Below are positions 27,051 to 35,882 of a stretch of 61,766 bases of DNA, piece by piece. Under the pieces are notes generated by a model. The model did not search any database, was not told the DNA's origin, and was given only the letters and a program-made list of their open reading frames with translations. Position numbers and translations under genes: made by a program. This DNA is from Plebeiibacterium marinum. Its GTDB lineage: Bacteria > Bacteroidota > Bacteroidia > Bacteroidales > Marinilabiliaceae. Position 1 is the first letter of the stretch. Each line of letters opens with the position of its first letter. Location of the stretch: contig NZ_JAPDPI010000031.1 in NCBI RefSeq assembly GCF_026013615.1, positions 1-61,766 of the forward strand, read 5' to 3'.

Positions 27051-28349
27051 TTAGCCCAGAAATTTTTTCCTTAGAGCCTCAACTTGTTCATCATTAATCG
27101 GGAATAGCTTACCAAGCGGAGCTCCCATAACAAGCGACTTGGCACTAAACTCAGCAACCTCTAACCTATCAAAGGTTTGTAGCAGCTTATCACCTGTAAC
27201 AATAAAAGAATCATTAGCAACCAGTACCGATGGAACCGATTCACTCAATAATTTTGGAATAGTATCATTTCCTGTAAAATGAGTACCAAATTCCAAACAA
27301 GGAACATCTTGCAAGAAAATCCAGCTTTCAGGAATAGTTCTTACATCAAATTTAACTCCGGTAGTTCCATAAGCCATCAAATACGGAGGCTGAGTAAGGA
27401 TTATAGAGTTAATATGAGGATTCATTTCATAGATTTTCTGATGCAAAGAAACAGAGCGGCTAGGAGTTTTTCCAGGCTCTGCTTTACCACCTTTAATCTG
27501 AACAATATCTTCCGGAGTAATATCCCAGCGAGCTACATCAGGAGGCGTGATTAAGAAATCATTATCTTTCCATCGTACCGAAACTGTACCATAAGAACTA
27601 ATCATTAATCCCTGGTCGCAAGCACGCCTTACGATATCGCAAATATTTTGACGAATTTCTCTTTCTTCCGGAGGATAAGAACCTGTATCATTACGCTCAA
27701 TATCATAAGGAATCTGGTCCTGAAATTCTTTAATTTGCTCATCAGTAAGCATTACTGGCTCACCAATTGTTTTTGCATTAATGATAGTTCTCGCACAAAA
27801 TTCTAAGGTTTCAAAACGCGTATAAGCATCCATCATGTCAGTACCGCCTAAAACAGTACCATGATTTTCCATAATGATAGCCATCGTTTCAGTACCTTCA
27901 AATTGAGCAGCAATCTTTACACCAAGCTCTTCACTTCCTGGCATTCCATAAGGAGCATATCCAATCTCTCCACAAATATCTTTTGCCTGAGGAATGATGT
28001 TTGTGTTTGGAATGTCTCTTACAATACTAAAAGACACTAATGCAGGCGGATGAGCATGAATAACCGCTGTTATATCCGGACGGACATCGTATATCGCCTT
28101 ATGAAAAGGATACTCCGAAGATGGTTTGTGATCACCAATTATTGTTCCATCCTTTTTTACACAGATGATATCCTTTTCTGTTAAAGTACCTTTGTCTACT
28201 GCAGAAGGAGTAACCCAGATATCACCATTTTCATCCTTAATGGAAATATTACCACCCGAAGTAGTTGTCATTCCATTTTTATAAATCCTACTAATCACTT
28301 TAGTGATTTGCACCCTTGGGTGCATCAACTTAACATCTAACTGTTTCAT
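27051..28349 (-). CDS. Tandem class II aldolase/adducin-fold protein, second half degenerate
   Basis: Two class II aldolase domains in one chain of 432 residues (start ATG 28349; ATG 28379 and a TTG at 28397 are alternatives). The first half keeps the metal/active-site signatures: SGGNIS, HAHPP and ENHGT. The second half aligns in layout but has LTQPP where HAHPP stood and VANDS where ENHG stood, so its zinc histidines are gone. It is probably one active and one structural or ligand-binding half. Last gene of the rhamnose operon; a fuculose- or rhamnulose-phosphate-type aldol cleavage is expected, but a different aldolase already occurs in the operon. Exact role uncertain. Confidence 0.75.
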   Translation of the reverse strand: MKQLDVKLMHPRVQITKVISRIYKNGMTTTSGGNISIKDENGDIWVTPSAVDKGTLTEKDIICVKKDGTIIGDHKPSSEYPFHKAIYDVRPDITAVIHAHPPALVSFSIVRDIPNTNIIPQAKDICGEIGYAPYGMPGSEELGVKIAAQFEGTETMAIIMENHGTVLGGTDMMDAYTRFETLEFCARTIINAKTIGEPVMLTDEQIKEFQDQIPYDIERNDTGSYPPEEREIRQNICDIVRRACDQGLMISSYGTVSVRWKDNDFLITPPDVARWDITPEDIVQIKGGKAEPGKTPSRSVSLHQKIYEMNPHINSIILTQPPYLMAYGTTGVKFDVRTIPESWIFLQDVPCLEFGTHFTGNDTIPKLLSESVPSVLVANDSFIVTGDKLLQTFDRLEVAEFSAKSLVMGAPLGKLFPINDEQVEALRKKFLG

Positions 28350-28461
28350 GTGTTTATCTATTGCTTTTTGTTGCCACATAAAACTCGCAAAAGCCAATCA
28401 TTCTCAATGGAGAAACCTTTTCTCGTGCTCGTTTCATATAGATAAAAAAATCCTTTTTAAA

Positions 28462-29616
28462 TTAAAGCGCTGCTTTATAAATATTGATTGTATCTTCAAG
28501 GGTTACTTGTTTTGGGTTACCCCCTGCACAAACATCCAACAATGCATTTTTCGACATCAACTCAATATCCTTTTCATCAACGCCCAATTCCTTTAGCCCA
28601 CTTGGAATTCCAACATCTGAAGATAATTTTTTGATGGCATTAATTGCTGCTTTGTTGGCCTCTTCTGTACTCATCCCAGTGGTATCTTCACCAAGTGCTT
28701 CTGCAATATCCCTGAACTTATCGCCACAAGCATCTGCATTAAACTCTTCCACAAACGGAAGTAAAACTGCATTACACACTCCATGAGGCAAATTGTAAAA
28801 TCCACCTAACTGATGAGCCATAGAGTGAACATAACCAAGACCACAATTGGAAAATGCCTGTCCTGCAATAAACTGCCCCCAGGCCATTTTACTTCTTGCC
28901 TCAACATTTTTACCATCTTTAACAGCATCCCTCAGGCTTTCACCAATCAGTTTAACTGCTTTAAGGGCCAATGTATCCGACCATTCATAAGCACCTGCTG
29001 TAACATAAGCCTCAATAGCATGCGTTAATGCATCCATACCCGTTGCAGCCGTTAATGCTGCAGGCTTATTAAGCATCAACAAAGGATCGTTTACAGCAAT
29101 ATCTACCAGGCAATTCTTATCTACCATTACCATCTTAACCTTACGCGCTTCATCGGTAATTACATAATTGATAGTAATTTCACTTGCTGTACCTGCTGTT
29201 GTATTAATTGCAATAATAGGTAAGGATTTCTTTTTTGAAACATGAATCCCTTCATAATCTTCAATAAATCCGCCATTTGTTGCTAAAATACCAATTGCCT
29301 TACCACAATCCTGAGGCGACCCCCCACCTAAAGTCACGATGCAGTCACAACCATTGTCTTTAAGAACTTTCAGCCCTTCATTTACATTTTCTACAGTTGG
29401 GTTTTGTTTTACATCACTGTAAACAACATATTCAAGGCTTGCAGCCTTTAAAATATCCTCAACCTGAGAGGCAAGACCGATTTCAACCAACATATTATCG
29501 GTTACTAACAATGCCTTTTTAAAACCTCTTGATTTAAACTCTTCTTCAAGTTCTTTTAAAGAGCCAGGCCCCACAATACTAAGTGGTGGCAAATAAATTC
29601 TTCTTGATGTGTTCAT
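28462..29616 (-). CDS. fucO: Lactaldehyde reductase (iron-containing alcohol dehydrogenase)
   Basis: Group III alcohol dehydrogenase of 384 residues that reduces L-lactaldehyde to L-1,2-propanediol. Shows the NAD-binding GGGSPQDCGKAIG and the iron-ligand region GMDALTHAIEAYV, AMAHQLGG and NLPHGVCNA. Its place behind kinase and aldolase genes fits disposal of the lactaldehyde released from rhamnulose 1-phosphate. Separated from the kinase by 26 bases and from the tandem aldolase by roughly 110. Confidence 0.9.
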   Translation of the reverse strand: MNTSRRIYLPPLSIVGPGSLKELEEEFKSRGFKKALLVTDNMLVEIGLASQVEDILKAASLEYVVYSDVKQNPTVENVNEGLKVLKDNGCDCIVTLGGGSPQDCGKAIGILATNGGFIEDYEGIHVSKKKSLPIIAINTTAGTASEITINYVITDEARKVKMVMVDKNCLVDIAVNDPLLMLNKPAALTAATGMDALTHAIEAYVTAGAYEWSDTLALKAVKLIGESLRDAVKDGKNVEARSKMAWGQFIAGQAFSNCGLGYVHSMAHQLGGFYNLPHGVCNAVLLPFVEEFNADACGDKFRDIAEALGEDTTGMSTEEANKAAINAIKKLSSDVGIPSGLKELGVDEKDIELMSKNALLDVCAGGNPKQVTLEDTINIYKAAL

Positions 29617-29642
29617 TATATTTGTTTATTATATAGTCTATC

Positions 29643-31007
29643 CTACTCTTTGATTAATGCAACAGAACCAGTATCAAATCCACCAACCTTATCGGCAATT
29701 ACCAGGGCTGCTCCAAGCGCACTTGCATTATCTATCTCTGATGTGTAAACTGTTTTACCTGAAAAGTGATTTGTTAATATATTCAGGAAAATTGGGTTTC
29801 TTGCAAAACCTCCTGAAACATATAAAATTTTTGTCTCGTCATTTGCAGGGATAATCAATTCTACAGAAGCAATACACATTTTGGTCAATTCCATCACCAT
29901 ACGTGTATAAGCCTGATCAAAGGAGTCAAATCCCGACAAGTCGATTTTTTCAATTCCTTTATCAAAACCGGCAATCCCATCCGGGAAAAACACTTCACCT
30001 TCACCGAATTTTTTATTCAGGATTTCTTCCAACTCCGGCTGATAACTGATTGTTTTATAATAATCAGCATCAATATCATAATGCTTGTTCAACAACTCCA
30101 CCAATTTTTCATGGAAATACCCCATAAACAATCGCGATGACTTAACTTGTTGTTTTTTGGGTGTTAAAAAGCACAGGCAATCGTTATTTAACTGATCACT
30201 GGTTAATGGTTCTTCATTATAAGGATTCATGCTGATACACCAGGTTCCGGTTGACACAAGTATGAATTTTTCTTTTGAATTTTCAAGATAAGGAACAAGA
30301 GAAGCCGAACTGTCATGTATCCCAACGCCGGTTTTAATTTCCTTACCTTTTAAATTGGCCGCATATACAGTATCATTGTTTACTGGCTCAGGAAGAGAAA
30401 TACCCTCTTCTTTTATCCATGGATGGTATTGCATATTATCAAAATCCCACATAAAAGTATGACAACCAATTGAAGTTGGCTCTGAAGATATCTGACCTGT
30501 TAATACATAAGACAAATACTGAGGAAAATGAAGCACGTTTTCAACCTGATCCCAAACCTCTTTTTTATCTTTCTTTACCCATAAGGCCTGTATTCCCGAG
30601 TTTAAAAGCAAACCTAACGAAGGACTCGCTGTACGGCGGCAAAACTCATTTACCCCTCCGTTTTTACCAAACAAGTCATCCTGAACCTCTATACTTATCT
30701 CTTTCAAATAATTATATATCGGAGTCAGCAACTCCCCTTCTTTGTTTAAAAATGCAAGGGATGCTCCATAAGTTGAAAAGTTAATTCCCTGAATATCATA
30801 TTTACCCTCTTCTATGATGGCATTTAACGTATCAACCATCCAATTCTGAATCAGCTTGATGTCATCACACTCAAAACCATCTTCATCTACTGTGGTATCA
30901 AACTTTTGTTCAAGCTGATAGGCTACTTTTAAGTTTTGGTCAAATAAAAGTATTTTTTTATTCGTTTTACCAATATCAAATACTGCTATAACTTTTGCTG
31001 CGCTCAT
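29643..31007 (-). CDS. rhaB: FGGY-family carbohydrate kinase, probable L-rhamnulokinase
   Basis: Sugar kinase of 454 residues with the N-terminal phosphate loop FDIGKTNKK and the catalytic-aspartate region GIHDSSASL; STGTW and VSGGFARNP are the later ATPase motifs. It overlaps the aldolase gene upstream by one base (TAATG), so the two are translationally coupled. Context between isomerase/aldolase and fucO makes L-rhamnulose the expected substrate, although sequence alone cannot separate it from other deoxyketose kinases. Confidence 0.85.
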   Translation of the reverse strand: MSAAKVIAVFDIGKTNKKILLFDQNLKVAYQLEQKFDTTVDEDGFECDDIKLIQNWMVDTLNAIIEEGKYDIQGINFSTYGASLAFLNKEGELLTPIYNYLKEISIEVQDDLFGKNGGVNEFCRRTASPSLGLLLNSGIQALWVKKDKKEVWDQVENVLHFPQYLSYVLTGQISSEPTSIGCHTFMWDFDNMQYHPWIKEEGISLPEPVNNDTVYAANLKGKEIKTGVGIHDSSASLVPYLENSKEKFILVSTGTWCISMNPYNEEPLTSDQLNNDCLCFLTPKKQQVKSSRLFMGYFHEKLVELLNKHYDIDADYYKTISYQPELEEILNKKFGEGEVFFPDGIAGFDKGIEKIDLSGFDSFDQAYTRMVMELTKMCIASVELIIPANDETKILYVSGGFARNPIFLNILTNHFSGKTVYTSEIDNASALGAALVIADKVGGFDTGSVALIKE

Positions 31008-32128
31008 TATTTACTTTGTTTAGATATTTTTCTCCTATAGTTTTCAACTTCCCAATTATCAATAAAATCAATTTGTTCCTGAGTCATAGGACGAGGCCCG
31101 CCAAATGATTCAGATAAAAAGCTTACCTTCATCATATCTTTATATACATCCAATACAATTTGTGCTGAATTCATATTTTCTTCGATGCAAACAAGTCCTT
31201 TCCCCTCAATTGCAACAACCTTAGGATAGTACCCGGCTAATGACTTAAAGGATTCTATGCGCTCGTTTATATCACTACCATCCTCTTTTAAATAAAGATA
31301 TTTAGATTTACAGTAAACAATATTATCTGGGGTAAATGGTATACTGACCTTTGAAAAGCTTAATTCATCTTTAACAAAAAATGATACAAGATCACTATTA
31401 TCTACCACTTTATAAACTGTATCTGTCCCATCTCCCAATGATATCTGACTGGCTATTGATGACAATTCCTGATTATCTGAAGAATTATTTTCCAGCGGAT
31501 TTGTTTTTGAAGCAGATTTTAGTTTTTCATCTATTTCTGCATATATATCCTCAATTTCCTCACAAGTATCCGCTCCTACAAAAACACCATGGTTTTCAAG
31601 AAAGATAATTTGTGCTTCCTTTCCCTTTTCTTCTTTATATTTATTTAATGCACGCACGACCTCCTTGAACAGGACATAGCCCGGATCGGTATAAGGTACA
31701 TATACCACATCATCTCCAAACATAGATGCAATAACCTCTTTTGAATCATTGGCACACAAAACCCCATTGACCAATGTTGGGTGCGTATGCATAATAAACG
31801 CATATTGAATCACTTCGTGCATGCTAGCCTCCACAGAAGGCCTCTTTCCTTCAGGAAATAAAATAGCATTGTGTAAATCCTGTTTTACTTCCTGCTCTCT
31901 TGTTGTAGCATCATTACTATATTCTTTCTGTGAAAGGACTTGCATTTTTTCGCGATCAAGACACACAAAACCATTTTCATCAATGTTTGCCATAGATGTC
32001 CCGCTTGCCTTAACCCACATTTTATCTTGATCCTTGTAAGAGCTATTGCCCCCTCCTGCTATGATATAATCCGGATTCTGACCGAATTTCTGTGATAACT
32101 TTATTAATTGATTGAGATTTTTTTCCAT
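31007..32128 (-). CDS. Class II aldolase, L-rhamnulose-1-phosphate aldolase (RhaE-type, without dehydrogenase half)
   Basis: 373-residue aldolase that would cleave L-rhamnulose 1-phosphate to dihydroxyacetone phosphate and L-lactaldehyde. Zinc motif HTHPT, FLENHG and AGGGNSS are intact. The C-terminal segment, ending GGPRPMTQEQIDFIDNW, is the linker that in bifunctional RhaE/RhaD-W proteins leads into a short-chain dehydrogenase; here the protein stops there, and fucO supplies a lactaldehyde-handling enzyme instead. Its stop overlaps the kinase start by one base. Confidence 0.85.
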   Translation of the reverse strand: MEKNLNQLIKLSQKFGQNPDYIIAGGGNSSYKDQDKMWVKASGTSMANIDENGFVCLDREKMQVLSQKEYSNDATTREQEVKQDLHNAILFPEGKRPSVEASMHEVIQYAFIMHTHPTLVNGVLCANDSKEVIASMFGDDVVYVPYTDPGYVLFKEVVRALNKYKEEKGKEAQIIFLENHGVFVGADTCEEIEDIYAEIDEKLKSASKTNPLENNSSDNQELSSIASQISLGDGTDTVYKVVDNSDLVSFFVKDELSFSKVSIPFTPDNIVYCKSKYLYLKEDGSDINERIESFKSLAGYYPKVVAIEGKGLVCIEENMNSAQIVLDVYKDMMKVSFLSESFGGPRPMTQEQIDFIDNWEVENYRRKISKQSK

Positions 32129-32218
32129 GTTAAAAACTTAGATATGCCAGCATTAAATTTTAAGGGATTTATTTTATAATAGAATTAGTTTAAGGGATTC
32201 TTCTATTTTAAATACAAT

Positions 32219-32271
32219 AAGGCAGGCAAAGAACAGACAAGCTTAAAACCCTATCCTTCTTTACCTGCCTT
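32219..32271 (-). other. Long intra-operon stem-loop after rhaA
   Basis: Fifteen bases at 32219-32233 pair with 32257-32271 with a single mismatch. On the minus strand it follows the rhaA stop by 9 bases and is trailed by a loose AT-rich sequence with short T-runs. It may partly terminate transcription or protect the rhaT-rhaA part of the message. Confidence 0.65.
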
Positions 32272-32280
32272 TAAATTTAA

Positions 32281-33546
32281 CTATCGTTTTGACAATACTT
32301 CTTTTTCGTATGCTTGTACTTCAGCAATATACTCTTCACCTACAGGTACACCTTCCTGTAAACAGTAGTAATCCCAAACCGCTGCAAATGGCTTGGTTTT
32401 CAATTCTTCAAGAAGTGCTAAACGCTCAAAGTTTTGTCCGTTCTCTTCATATTGAACTAATGTAGAAGTTGGTTCCAACATTGCAATCATAAATGCTTTT
32501 TGTGCAGCGCGTGTACCCACTACATATGCACCAATACGGTTGATAGAAGCATCGAAGAAATCAAGACCTACATTAACACGGCTGATAAAGTCGTTACGCA
32601 CAATCTCAGAAGCAATCAACTGAACCTCCTCATTCAATGTTACAACATGGTCTGAGTCCCAACGGATAGGACGGGTAACATGTAACAATACCTCATCAAC
32701 AAACTGAAGGCAAGAAGAAATCTTATCTCCAACAACTTCAGTAGGGTGGAAGTGGCCATTATCTAAACAAATCAACTTGTTGTTCTTGATTGCATATCCT
32801 AAGTAGTAATCATGTGAACCAACAGTCATAGACTCCGCTCCAATACCGAATACTTTACTTTCAACCGCATCCTTCATATACTCTTTTGAGAACTCTTGCT
32901 CAAAACCTTCGTCTAACGACTTTGTTAATTGGGCACGCATTCCATTACGGTCTATTGGAGTATCTTTTGATCCATCAGGAATCCAGGTATTTAATACACA
33001 AGGAGAACCTAATTGCTTACCAATTTCTGCTGCAATTTCGCGAGAACGCTTCAGGTGATCAACCCAGAATTTACGAATTTCCTCATCTTTAGAAGACAAA
33101 GTAAATCCACTATCTGCTTTTGGGTGCGAGAAGAATGAACCGTTAAAATCCATTCCAATTCCTTGTTCTTTACACCAATCAATCCATCCCTGGAACTGTT
33201 TTACAGTGATCGCATCACGATCAACCATTCCTTCAGAGAAATCGCCATACAAAGCATGAACATTAACACGTTGCTTACCAGGAAGCATAGACATTACTTT
33301 CTCCAGGTCAGCCATAATCTCTGAAGCATTACGGGCTTTTCCAGGATAATTACCAGTAGCCTGAATACCTCCAGAAAGCTGTCCATCAGGATTTTCAGTT
33401 CCTGACACATCATCAGTTTGCCAGCAATGCAAACTAATAGCTACATCATTCATCCTTTTTAAAACCGCGTCGGTATCAACTCCTAATGCAGCATACTGTT
33501 CTTTGGCTAATTCATAAGCCTTTGTAATTAATTCGTTATTGGCCAT
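32281..33546 (-). CDS. rhaA: L-rhamnose isomerase
   Basis: Metal-dependent isomerase, 421 residues, converting L-rhamnose to L-rhamnulose. The sequence follows the enterobacterial RhaA closely: SLHCWQTDDVSG, GGIQATGNYPGKARNASE, SHPKADSGFTLS, DAVESKVFGIGAESMTVGS, GHFHPTEVVGDKIS and RPIRWDSDHVV are all conserved, including metal-ligand glutamate, aspartates and histidines. Second gene of the operon; a 9-bp stem-loop lies in the gap to rhaT. Confidence 0.96.
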   Translation of the reverse strand: MANNELITKAYELAKEQYAALGVDTDAVLKRMNDVAISLHCWQTDDVSGTENPDGQLSGGIQATGNYPGKARNASEIMADLEKVMSMLPGKQRVNVHALYGDFSEGMVDRDAITVKQFQGWIDWCKEQGIGMDFNGSFFSHPKADSGFTLSSKDEEIRKFWVDHLKRSREIAAEIGKQLGSPCVLNTWIPDGSKDTPIDRNGMRAQLTKSLDEGFEQEFSKEYMKDAVESKVFGIGAESMTVGSHDYYLGYAIKNNKLICLDNGHFHPTEVVGDKISSCLQFVDEVLLHVTRPIRWDSDHVVTLNEEVQLIASEIVRNDFISRVNVGLDFFDASINRIGAYVVGTRAAQKAFMIAMLEPTSTLVQYEENGQNFERLALLEELKTKPFAAVWDYYCLQEGVPVGEEYIAEVQAYEKEVLSKR

Positions 33547-33574
33547 AATTTATTTATTAAACGGATTTTAAGCA

Positions 33575-33619
33575 GAGATTTCACCTAATTATTGGCAGTA
33601 AATTACATGATGAAATCTC
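33575..33619 (-). other. Inverted repeat between rhaT and rhaA
   Basis: GAGATTTCA (33575-33583) and TGAAATCTC (33611-33619) form a perfect 9-bp stem with a 27-base loop in the leader of rhaA. Confidence 0.5.
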
Positions 33620-33654
33620 AATACTGTATATTAAATTATATATTAAGACTCTTA

Positions 33655-34683
33655 TTAAAAGTTAATGACGAAAGTGGAGAATATTAACACTACCAATCCA
33701 ACAATCAGAACAGTCCAGGTTTTAGAACCAACCCCTTTCCATTCCCTGAGGATTATACCCCAAACATTACTAAATGTAACATTTAAAGACATTAGGATAC
33801 TCCATGAGAACACCATAATTACACTACCTTCCTCAAAGAAACTTTTTCCAACACCCAGTCCGAAGAATTGAGAATACCATAAACCTCCAGCCAAAGCGCA
33901 AAACAACAAATTGTTTATAAATACTTTTGAAGGTACTGATGTATAATCACTAAGGGTTTTGTTTTTTACATTTTGGAAAATACAGTAGATTGCATTTGTT
34001 AAAAAACCTCCAGCTGTAACCACAAATGTAGCAGGCAACGTTACATATAAACTTGCAGCACCCATAGAAGAAGCAGCATCTGCAATAGGCTTTCCGGCCG
34101 CTAATCCAAGACTAAAACAGGCACTCATCAATCCAGCAAGCAGAGCAACCAATAAACCTTTTCCTAAAGCAAAATCTTTAACTGCAGCCCTTCTCTCTTC
34201 TTCCGACATGTTTTTGGCACGTAAACTACCTGCATAACCAATAATAGCAATACCAGCCAAGGCAATACTTACAGCAATTAACAATACCAGTCCCTTACCT
34301 GTAAAAAGATCCTGTCCTTCCATTAAAGCCGGGATAATGGTACCAAAGGCTGAACAGGTACCCAAGGAGATAGACTGGCCAAGGGCAACTCCCAAATAGC
34401 GCATACTCAAACCAAAAGTTAAACCTCCAACACCCCACAAAATACCATACCCTAATGTTTTCCAGATAGCATCACCCCCACTCATCAAAATTTCGCCCAA
34501 AGAGTGACCTTCGGGCACCGCTAAGAAAGCACCTAACAAAGGAAATATTAACCAGGCAAAAACACCCTGTGATAACCAAAAGCTCTCCCAAGCCCAATTT
34601 TTAATTTTGTTAATAGGAACATACGAACTAGATTGTCCAAAACTTCCTAAAGCAATAATTACTAATCCAATTATAAAATTCAT
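33655..34683 (-). CDS. rhaT: L-rhamnose/proton symporter
   Basis: Integral inner-membrane transporter of 342 residues with about ten hydrophobic segments, matching RhaT of enteric bacteria in length and in stretches such as WAWESFWLSQG, GGLTFGLSMRYLG and the C-terminal GGLWYSQFFGLG. It imports L-rhamnose with protons. First gene of the operon, divergent from the araC-type regulator, with a predicted promoter about 50 bases upstream of its ATG. Confidence 0.93.
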   Translation of the reverse strand: MNFIIGLVIIALGSFGQSSSYVPINKIKNWAWESFWLSQGVFAWLIFPLLGAFLAVPEGHSLGEILMSGGDAIWKTLGYGILWGVGGLTFGLSMRYLGVALGQSISLGTCSAFGTIIPALMEGQDLFTGKGLVLLIAVSIALAGIAIIGYAGSLRAKNMSEEERRAAVKDFALGKGLLVALLAGLMSACFSLGLAAGKPIADAASSMGAASLYVTLPATFVVTAGGFLTNAIYCIFQNVKNKTLSDYTSVPSKVFINNLLFCALAGGLWYSQFFGLGVGKSFFEEGSVIMVFSWSILMSLNVTFSNVWGIILREWKGVGSKTWTVLIVGLVVLIFSTFVINF

Positions 34684-34734
34684 ATTTGATAGATTTTCTT
34701 TGTTTAATTAAACAGCTAACTTTAATTTTAGACA

Positions 34735-34765
34735 CAAAATTAGATTTAAAGAAAAACGTCATCAA
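34735..34765 (-). promoter_or_regulatory. Predicted rhaT operon promoter
   Basis: On the minus strand TAATTTTG (34742 to 34735) is a -7 element with TTG (34765 to 34763) 20 bases upstream, the same geometry as the E2 promoter. It lies in the 122-base divergent region shared with the AraC regulator. Confidence 0.5.
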
Positions 34766-34805
34766 TACACAAATTGGCGTTTTATTTGCACTTTTTGGAC
34801 CATAA

Positions 34806-35678
34806 ATGAAGGACTTTTTTAAATACACTACAGTTAGTGAAGAGGATAAAAATTGGGGCTTATATATTAATGTTGCTGGTAAATCAACTATTCCGTCCAA
34901 CATACAATACCCTATAAAGAATCATCCCAACGGATACTTTTTTAACTGGAAAAATGGAAGAACCCTAAATGAATACCAGATTAATTATATTACTGATGGT
35001 TCAGGAGTTTTAGAGAATTCCAAGGGGAAATTCCCGGTAAAAGCCGGTACCTTAATGATTATTCGTAAAGATGAGTGGCATAGATATAAACCCACAAAAA
35101 GTGATGGCTGGGTTGAAAACTACATTGGATTTGATGGTCTTTTTGCCAACCACTACCTGCAACAAAACCAGGTTTTGCTAGGCCAATCTGTTATACATTG
35201 TGGAGTAAGGGAAGATATTATTGACACCTATTATAAAATCTTTGAACTGATACAGAACGAAGATCCGGGCAATCAACATATAGCATCCGGCTTAATTATT
35301 AAACTGCTTGGCTATATTGTTGCCTGGCAAAAGCAAAAAGACTTTTTTGGTAAACCAATTGAAAAACTGATACAACATGCCCGTTTTTATATGCGAGAAC
35401 ATATTGAGGATGATATCAACTTAAAAAAACTTGCTGAACAAAATTGTGTGGGTTATTCATATTTCAGAAAGATGTTTAAGAAATACACTGGCATATCACC
35501 TCATCAGTATCACCTTGAATTAAAACTTATGCGAGCTAAAGAGCTTATTTTAACTACCGATAAACCACTAAAAGAAGTCAGTTATGAATTAGGCTTTCAA
35601 AGCATACATTACTTCAGCAGGCTGTACAAAAAGAAAATGGGACACAATCCTTCTGAGGTTAGAAATACAGTTAAGTAA
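34806..35678 (+). CDS. AraC-family regulator of rhamnose genes
   Basis: 290 residues: an N-terminal cupin-like sugar-sensing domain (about 25-160) and a C-terminal double helix-turn-helix (about 195-288) with NLKKLAEQNCVGYSYFRKMF and the signature PLKEVSYELGFQSIHYFSR. Divergent from rhaT, it is most simply the L-rhamnose-responsive activator, comparable in role to RhaS/RhaR of enteric bacteria; the ligand is inferred from position. Confidence 0.88.
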   Translation: MKDFFKYTTVSEEDKNWGLYINVAGKSTIPSNIQYPIKNHPNGYFFNWKNGRTLNEYQINYITDGSGVLENSKGKFPVKAGTLMIIRKDEWHRYKPTKSDGWVENYIGFDGLFANHYLQQNQVLLGQSVIHCGVREDIIDTYYKIFELIQNEDPGNQHIASGLIIKLLGYIVAWQKQKDFFGKPIEKLIQHARFYMREHIEDDINLKKLAEQNCVGYSYFRKMFKKYTGISPHQYHLELKLMRAKELILTTDKPLKEVSYELGFQSIHYFSRLYKKKMGHNPSEVRNTVK

Positions 35679-35882
35679 TAGCACAAGCCAACCCGAGATA
35701 AACTGGGTACAATTCCGTAATCTGGATAAAACATAAAGGCATTACAGACTCAAGTATAAAGACTATTTACTTCTTGTAATATCTATTGTTCTGCCTTAAT
35801 AAGCACAGATATTACTTTTTAGGTATAATGAGTAAATAACCATTTAAAACTGTACTGGTTATAGAATTAAAAATCTATAATT

